DNA of 11,004 bases from Bacteroidales bacterium UBA1754. Lineage in GTDB: Bacteria > Bacteroidota > Bacteroidia > Bacteroidales > Paludibacteraceae. Positions 7,137-11,004 of the stretch are shown here, one piece after another. Both the position numbers and the translations under genes were made by a program. How positions within the stretch are numbered: position 1 is the stretch's first letter; every line of letters begins with the position of its first letter. The notes beneath the pieces were generated by a model, which ran no database searches, was not told the origin of the DNA, and saw only the letters and a program-made list of their open reading frames with translations. The stretch is taken from assembly GCA_002315615.1 (NCBI GenBank), contig DCHK01000038.1:39356-50359 (forward strand), read 5' to 3'.

Positions 7137-7144
7137 CAAAATTA
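7137..7144 (-). promoter_or_regulatory. Candidate murC promoter -7 box (TAATTTTG)
   Basis: The minus strand reads TAATTTTG, an exact TAnnTTTG match, 25 bases before the murC start codon. The predicted leader is under 25 bases. A TTTG at the usual upstream spacing is missing; a T-rich stretch (TGGTTTTTTTA, 7168-7158) lies there instead. Because it follows a terminator and precedes a tightly packed operon, it is a sensible place for a start of transcription. Confidence 0.5.
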
Positions 7145-7189
7145 CAGATTTAATCATAAAAAAACCATTCGTATTGTTGTAATTTTTAA

Positions 7190-7237
7190 CAAGTTATAAA
7201 ACAAAAGAAATCCTGCACTATGAAAGGCAAGATTTCT
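7190..7237 (-). terminator. Probable terminator downstream of murG
   Basis: AGAAATC (7206-7212) pairs with GATTTCT (7231-7237), and after one mismatch TGC (7214-7216) pairs with GCA (7227-7229), leaving a 10-base loop. On the minus strand the stem is followed by TTTTGTTTTATAACTT (7205-7190). It lies about 54 bases after the murG stop codon. The stem is weaker than the other two terminators in the window, so read-through into murC is possible. Confidence 0.65.
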
Positions 7238-7291
7238 GTTCGTCTTTTTTTGAGTGTTCGCATTTTATGTGCGACGCACGTTTATGCCGTT

Positions 7292-8401
7292 TTATTCTTT
7301 TACCAATTTTATTACTTCTTCGGCAATTCGGCGAGCAGAGTCGCGTTGAGCCAATTTAAGTATGTTGGCAGATAGGGTAGCGAGTTGGGCATTGTTTGCT
7401 ATCATTTGAAGGGCTGTGTCAATTAGTTTTTCTTTCGCTTCGATGTCCTTTACAAGTACGGCAGCATCTTTGTTTACGAGTGCCATTGCATTGTGTGTTT
7501 GATGGTCTTCGGCAACATTTGGAGATGGAACAAGAATTGATGGTTTGCCGAGCAGACAAAGTTCCGAAATGGAACTTGCTCCAGCGCGCGAAATTACTAA
7601 ATCTGCCATTGCGTATGCCAAATCCATACGACTTACGAAATCGGTAACAATTATGTTTTTGCGTGCGTTTTCGTCGAGTTCTTCAAATGCTTTTCGGCAA
7701 TTTTCGATGTAGATTTTTCCCGTTTGCCAAAGCACTTGAATACCACTTTCTGCTAATTTTTTGAGTCCTTCAATTACACTTTGGTTGATGGTGCGTGCGC
7801 CAAGACTTCCACCAATGATGAGCAAAGTTTTTTTGTCGGCAGAAAAACCAAATTCCTTATATGCATCTTCTTTGTTTCCAAGCAAAAGATTTTGGCGAAC
7901 AGGATTTCCAGTGAGAATGATTTTTTCGGCAGGGAAAAATTTCTCCATGCCTTCGTATGCTACACATATTTTTTGTGCATTGTTTTTCAATAGTTTATTT
8001 GTTACACCAGCAAATCCGTTTTGCTCTTGTAACAACACTGGAACGCCCATTTTCGACGCCACTTTCATTGCTGCTCCACTTGCGTATCCACCAACGCCTA
8101 CTGCCACATCGGGTTGAAAATCTTTGATTATCTTTTTTGCTTGACGCATTGATTTTAGTAAATCAATGACTACCGATATGTTTTTGAACAAATTTTTGCG
8201 GTCGAAACCACGCACTGGCAAACCGATGATTTTGTAACCTGCGGCAGGTACGCGTTCCATTTCCATACGACCCAAAGCACCCACGAAAAGAATTTCGCAA
8301 TTAGGTTGTATTTCTCGCAAGGCATTTGCTATACTTACGGCAGGGAATATGTGTCCACCAGTTCCTCCGCCACTAATCAGATATTTCGGATTTTGTTTCA
8401 T
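7292..8401 (-). CDS. murG: Lipid II synthase MurG (GlcNAc transferase)
   Basis: MurG transfers GlcNAc from UDP-GlcNAc to lipid I to form lipid II on the cytoplasmic face of the membrane. The 369 residues form the two Rossmann-like domains of the GT-B fold. The N-terminal domain has GGGTGGH (11-17), VGVGGYASG (101-109) and EQNGFAGVTN (126-135). The C-terminal UDP-GlcNAc domain has GGSLGA (197-202), the SRAGASSISE region (271-280) and AEDHQTHNA (297-305). The start codon lies inside the end of ftsW, giving a 29-base overlap. No later start fits because the glycine loop begins at residue 11, so translation is probably coupled to ftsW. A probable terminator follows, making this the last gene of the murD-ftsW-murG block. 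Confidence 0.98.
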   Translation of the reverse strand: MKQNPKYLISGGGTGGHIFPAVSIANALREIQPNCEILFVGALGRMEMERVPAAGYKIIGLPVRGFDRKNLFKNISVVIDLLKSMRQAKKIIKDFQPDVAVGVGGYASGAAMKVASKMGVPVLLQEQNGFAGVTNKLLKNNAQKICVAYEGMEKFFPAEKIILTGNPVRQNLLLGNKEDAYKEFGFSADKKTLLIIGGSLGARTINQSVIEGLKKLAESGIQVLWQTGKIYIENCRKAFEELDENARKNIIVTDFVSRMDLAYAMADLVISRAGASSISELCLLGKPSILVPSPNVAEDHQTHNAMALVNKDAAVLVKDIEAKEKLIDTALQMIANNAQLATLSANILKLAQRDSARRIAEEVIKLVKE

Positions 8402-9626
8402 CTTCAGTTTCTTTAATAGGGTTAGTATTGTTTTTCGCTTTCTCTTTTTCGTATTTTATGGAAGCAATGCAACTTTGAATGATGCCGATAGCAATGCCAA
8501 CTACAATGGTGGAAGTACCACCTTTACTAATTAACGGTAGTGCTTGACCAGTTACCGGCATCAAACTGCAATTTACGGCAATGTGCATAAAGGCTTGCGT
8601 TACAATAAGAATGCCACAACCAATCATCACAAGTCGTGCTTTGACAATATTAGTATTGTAGGAATATACGGCAATAATAAATAATAAAGCCAAAAACGGA
8701 AATACTATAAAAAGAAATGCAAGTATATAACCTAATTCTTCCACTATAATAGCAAAAATATAGTCGTCGTGAGCATTAGGTAAAAAATCTTTTTGTATGC
8801 CGTTGCCAGGAATAATTGGGTAAAAGTGTGCGCACGAAATGGCTGTTTTACTGTATTTTATTTGGTCGTTTTCTTCGTTGCTTACAGTGCTTTCGTTTTC
8901 ATCGTCGGCACTTGCGTTGCTAAGAAACGCTTCTACACGATTCCATTGCGTTGTAAGTCGTCCTAACTTTACTTTATCAAGTTTGTCATTTGGTACTAAT
9001 GCGCCAGCCGCCATTCCTAAAACACCTAAAACAAAAAAAGGTAAGAAAACCCACTTAAATATTTTTTTCCAATGTATGCCTCCAATGACGAAAACTGCAA
9101 AAACGGTAAAGAAAATTAGCAAAAAACTCGACATATTTTGCAGGACTATAAATCCGGAAGCGTACAAAGGCCAAATGTTTTTCCAATTCAGGTCTTCGGG
9201 CTTTTTGTATTTTGCGGTAACAGCACAAAAATAAACAACCGTGAAAATTTTCAGCAGTTCAATTGGGTTTACACCCATAAAACTTCGGTGCGAGCCTTGA
9301 TAACCTTTTCCAATAAAAATTGCCCCCAAGAACAACAAAAACGAAATGACCCAAAAGAAAAGTGCTACAATGTCTAATTTTAGGTTTTGTATATTCACAT
9401 TGCTAATGAAAATGGCAATTACAATTCCTGCACTAAGGAACAATAAATGCGTCCATAATAGGTGTGTGTATCCGTAAATATTGTTAAACGAAAGTCTGCT
9501 GGACGCACTAAACATAAATATAGTTGATAAAAGTACCAACCCAAACACAAGTCCCCAAATTGTTTTATCTCCATTCAAGTGAAAACTGAAAGAGAAATTT
9601 TTATTTTGTATTTCTTGTTCTGCCAT
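8373..9626 (-). CDS. ftsW: Septal peptidoglycan polymerase FtsW (SEDS family), divergent
   Basis: FtsW is the multi-pass SEDS glycosyltransferase that polymerises lipid II at the septum together with a class B penicillin-binding protein. The 417-residue sequence is strongly hydrophobic with about ten membrane segments. LPNAHDDYIFAIIVEELG (282-299) aligns with the E. coli LPEAHTDFIFA region and keeps the catalytic Asp (D288). PVTGQALPLISKGGTS (357-372) is the C-terminal signature. Other signatures have drifted: HRSFMGVNPIELLK (113-126) stands for the RW...FQPSELAK region and is about four residues shorter, and CAHFYPIIPGNG (265-276) replaces the usual GGxxGxGxGN. The large extracytoplasmic loop carries an acidic, Ser/Asn-rich stretch (about 237-256). 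The acidic C-terminal tail overlaps the murG start. It begins 4 bases after murD. RodA is the main alternative, but the dcw position favours FtsW. Confidence 0.93.
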   Translation of the reverse strand: MAEQEIQNKNFSFSFHLNGDKTIWGLVFGLVLLSTIFMFSASSRLSFNNIYGYTHLLWTHLLFLSAGIVIAIFISNVNIQNLKLDIVALFFWVISFLLFLGAIFIGKGYQGSHRSFMGVNPIELLKIFTVVYFCAVTAKYKKPEDLNWKNIWPLYASGFIVLQNMSSFLLIFFTVFAVFVIGGIHWKKIFKWVFLPFFVLGVLGMAAGALVPNDKLDKVKLGRLTTQWNRVEAFLSNASADDENESTVSNEENDQIKYSKTAISCAHFYPIIPGNGIQKDFLPNAHDDYIFAIIVEELGYILAFLFIVFPFLALLFIIAVYSYNTNIVKARLVMIGCGILIVTQAFMHIAVNCSLMPVTGQALPLISKGGTSTIVVGIAIGIIQSCIASIKYEKEKAKNNTNPIKETEDETKSEISD

Positions 9627-9630
9627 AAAA

Positions 9631-10968
9631 TTATAGTTTTCTTACGCAATTTTTGAATTGTCTGCCACGGTCTTCGTAACTGGTGAAAAGGTCGAAACTT
9701 GCACAGCAAGGCGAGAGTAAAACGGTGTCGCCTTTTTTTGCTGCGTTGTACGATTCGCGTACGGCATCTTCTACCGAGTGTGTGTCAATAATTTTTGGTC
9801 CTTTGCCAGCAAAGAAATCAATAATTTTCTGACTGTCTTTTCCCATACAAACTATGGTGTGCACTTTTTCTTTCACCAAATTCTCTATTTCGCTGTAATC
9901 GTTGCCTTTGTCTTTCCCTCCTAAAATAAGCACTACGGGGGTAGTCATACTTTGCAATGCGTACCAACAAGAGTTTACGTTGGTGGCTTTAGAGTCGTTG
10001 ATGAATCTAATGCCACGTACCGATGCCACATATTCCAAACGATGTTCTACACCTTCGAAGTTGCTGAGCGATTCGCGTATTTTCTCGTTGTTCACATTCA
10101 TCACGCAAGCCGAAATTCCTGCCGCCATCGAATTGTACAAGTTGTGCGTGCCTTTTAGCGAAAGGTCTTTTTCGAGCATTTTAAATTCGCGGTTCAGTGT
10201 TTTGATTATTAGTTCGCCATTGTCGATAAAAGCACTAGTTTCGCCGTTTTTGTCAATGTCGAGTGCATATTTCGTAGATGGAATATTGCGTGTTTCTAAC
10301 TCTTTGCGAATAACGGGGTCGTTGTTCCAATAGATAAAAACATCGTTCATTGTTTGGTTTTGCACAATGCGAAATTTAGAATTTACATAATTCTGAAATT
10401 TGTACTCGTAGCGGTCGAGATGGTCGGGCGTGATGTTCAGCAGTATGGCTATATCCGCTTTGAAGTCGTACATATTGTCCAATTGAAAACTGCTGAGTTC
10501 GATTACATAACAGTCGTGCGAATTTTCGGCAACTTGCAATGCTAAACTTTTGCCCACATTTCCTGCCAATCCTACATTTAGTCCTGCGTCTTTCAGAATA
10601 TGATAGGTGAGCATTGTGGTAGTAGTTTTTCCGTTGCTACCCGTTATGCAAATCATTTTTGCGTTTCCGGCATATCTTCCTGCAAATTCAATTTCAGAAA
10701 TAATATGAATGTTTTTTTCTTTAATTTTTTTGATGATGGGCGCAGTATCGGGTATGCCTGGACTTTTGATTACTTCGTCTGCCGACAGAATTTTATCTTC
10801 GGTATGTTGCTCGTCTTCCCACTCAATTTCGTATTGATTCAATACTTTTTGGTATTCTGGTTTTATTTTACCAAAATCGGAAAGAAAAACATCAAAATTC
10901 TTTTTCTTGGCAAGTACTGCGGCGCCAACGCCACTTTCGCCTCCACCTAAAACAACGATTCGTTTCAT
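9631..10968 (-). CDS. murD: UDP-N-acetylmuramoyl-L-alanine--D-glutamate ligase MurD
   Basis: MurD adds D-glutamate to UDP-MurNAc-L-Ala with ATP in the cytoplasm. The 445 residues are complete. The N-terminal UDP-binding domain has VLGGGESGVG (6-15) and KSPGIP (68-73), and the ATPase domain has the P-loop GSNGKTTT (110-117), ELSSFQLD (157-164) and NITPDHLDRY (178-187). The C-terminal domain has GTHNLYN (273-279), EHRLEYV (308-314), NDSKATN (324-330) and LLSPCCASFDLF (417-428). ELSSFQL, NDSKATN and SPxxASFD are specific to MurD among the Mur ligases. It is the first gene visible of the dcw cluster. The genes that usually precede it, such as mraY, would lie beyond the window. Only 36 bases of upstream sequence are present, holding a heptamer repeat and no recognisable promoter. 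Confidence 0.98.
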   Translation of the reverse strand: MKRIVVLGGGESGVGAAVLAKKKNFDVFLSDFGKIKPEYQKVLNQYEIEWEDEQHTEDKILSADEVIKSPGIPDTAPIIKKIKEKNIHIISEIEFAGRYAGNAKMICITGSNGKTTTTMLTYHILKDAGLNVGLAGNVGKSLALQVAENSHDCYVIELSSFQLDNMYDFKADIAILLNITPDHLDRYEYKFQNYVNSKFRIVQNQTMNDVFIYWNNDPVIRKELETRNIPSTKYALDIDKNGETSAFIDNGELIIKTLNREFKMLEKDLSLKGTHNLYNSMAAGISACVMNVNNEKIRESLSNFEGVEHRLEYVASVRGIRFINDSKATNVNSCWYALQSMTTPVVLILGGKDKGNDYSEIENLVKEKVHTIVCMGKDSQKIIDFFAGKGPKIIDTHSVEDAVRESYNAAKKGDTVLLSPCCASFDLFTSYEDRGRQFKNCVRKL

Positions 10969-10982
10969 TTTAGAGTAAAAAA

Positions 10983-11003
10983 GTTAAGAGTTAAGAGTTA
11001 AAA
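10983..11003. repeat. Heptamer tandem repeat GTTAAGA upstream of murD
   Basis: Three consecutive 7-base units (GTTAAGA, GTTAAGA, GTTAAAA; TCTTAAC on the minus strand) occupy the last bases of the window, 14 bases before the murD start codon. The array may continue past the edge. It lies where the leader or the intergenic spacer to the previous dcw gene would be. Such arrays can vary in copy number by slippage; no function can be assigned from the sequence. Confidence 0.6.
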
Positions 11004-11004
11004 G

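Noticed and set aside
7269..7279. Small hairpin GTGC-GAC-GCAC after murG
   Set aside because: The stem is only four base pairs with no T tract beside it. The larger stem at 7206-7237 explains termination better.

Overview
This window looks like a piece of an AT-rich genome from the phylum Bacteroidota, most likely the order Bacteroidales. The DnaK resembles remembered Bacteroides DnaK over its whole length and ends in the DADFEEVK tail. The FtsZ tail ends in PAYNRKK, like the PAYxRR tails of this phylum. Start codons follow A-rich leaders without clear Shine-Dalgarno sequences, and two intergenic regions carry TAnnTTTG boxes, the -7 element of the Bacteroides housekeeping sigma factor. No search could be run, so the placement rests on recognised sequence features.

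All nine genes lie on the minus strand and are described here in transcription order, from high to low coordinates. The first block is murD (10968-9631), ftsW (9626-8373) and murG (8401-7292). It is tightly packed, with a 4-base gap and then a 29-base overlap, and it ends at a probable rho-independent terminator (about 7237-7190). A second block starts at its own promoter-like box (7144-7137): murC (7111-5744), ftsQ (5742-5002), ftsA (4977-3892), ftsZ (3886-2729) and a GatB/YqeY-domain gene (2723-2274). Gaps are 1, 24, 5 and 5 bases, and a strong terminator closes the block (2250-2209). The third unit is dnaK alone (2005-74), with its own upstream region and a terminator at 48-1.

The first two blocks are the distal part of a division and cell wall (dcw) cluster. 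MurD and MurC build the UDP-MurNAc-peptide, MurG adds GlcNAc to make lipid II, and FtsW polymerises lipid II at the septum. FtsQ links the periplasmic and cytoplasmic divisome, and FtsA ties FtsZ filaments to the membrane. The upstream dcw genes (ftsI, murE, mraY and so on) would lie beyond the right edge.

The gene content is conserved. The most unusual protein is FtsA: it is short, the stretch that normally forms subdomain 1C (the SHS2 insert) is reduced to about a dozen residues, and both phosphate-binding loops are degenerate. FtsW also departs from family signatures while keeping its catalytic Asp. Upstream of dnaK, four copies of a TTGGCA(C/G)A motif form a 9-bp direct repeat 21 bp apart and a 9-bp inverted repeat 31 bp apart, a likely unrecognised control region.
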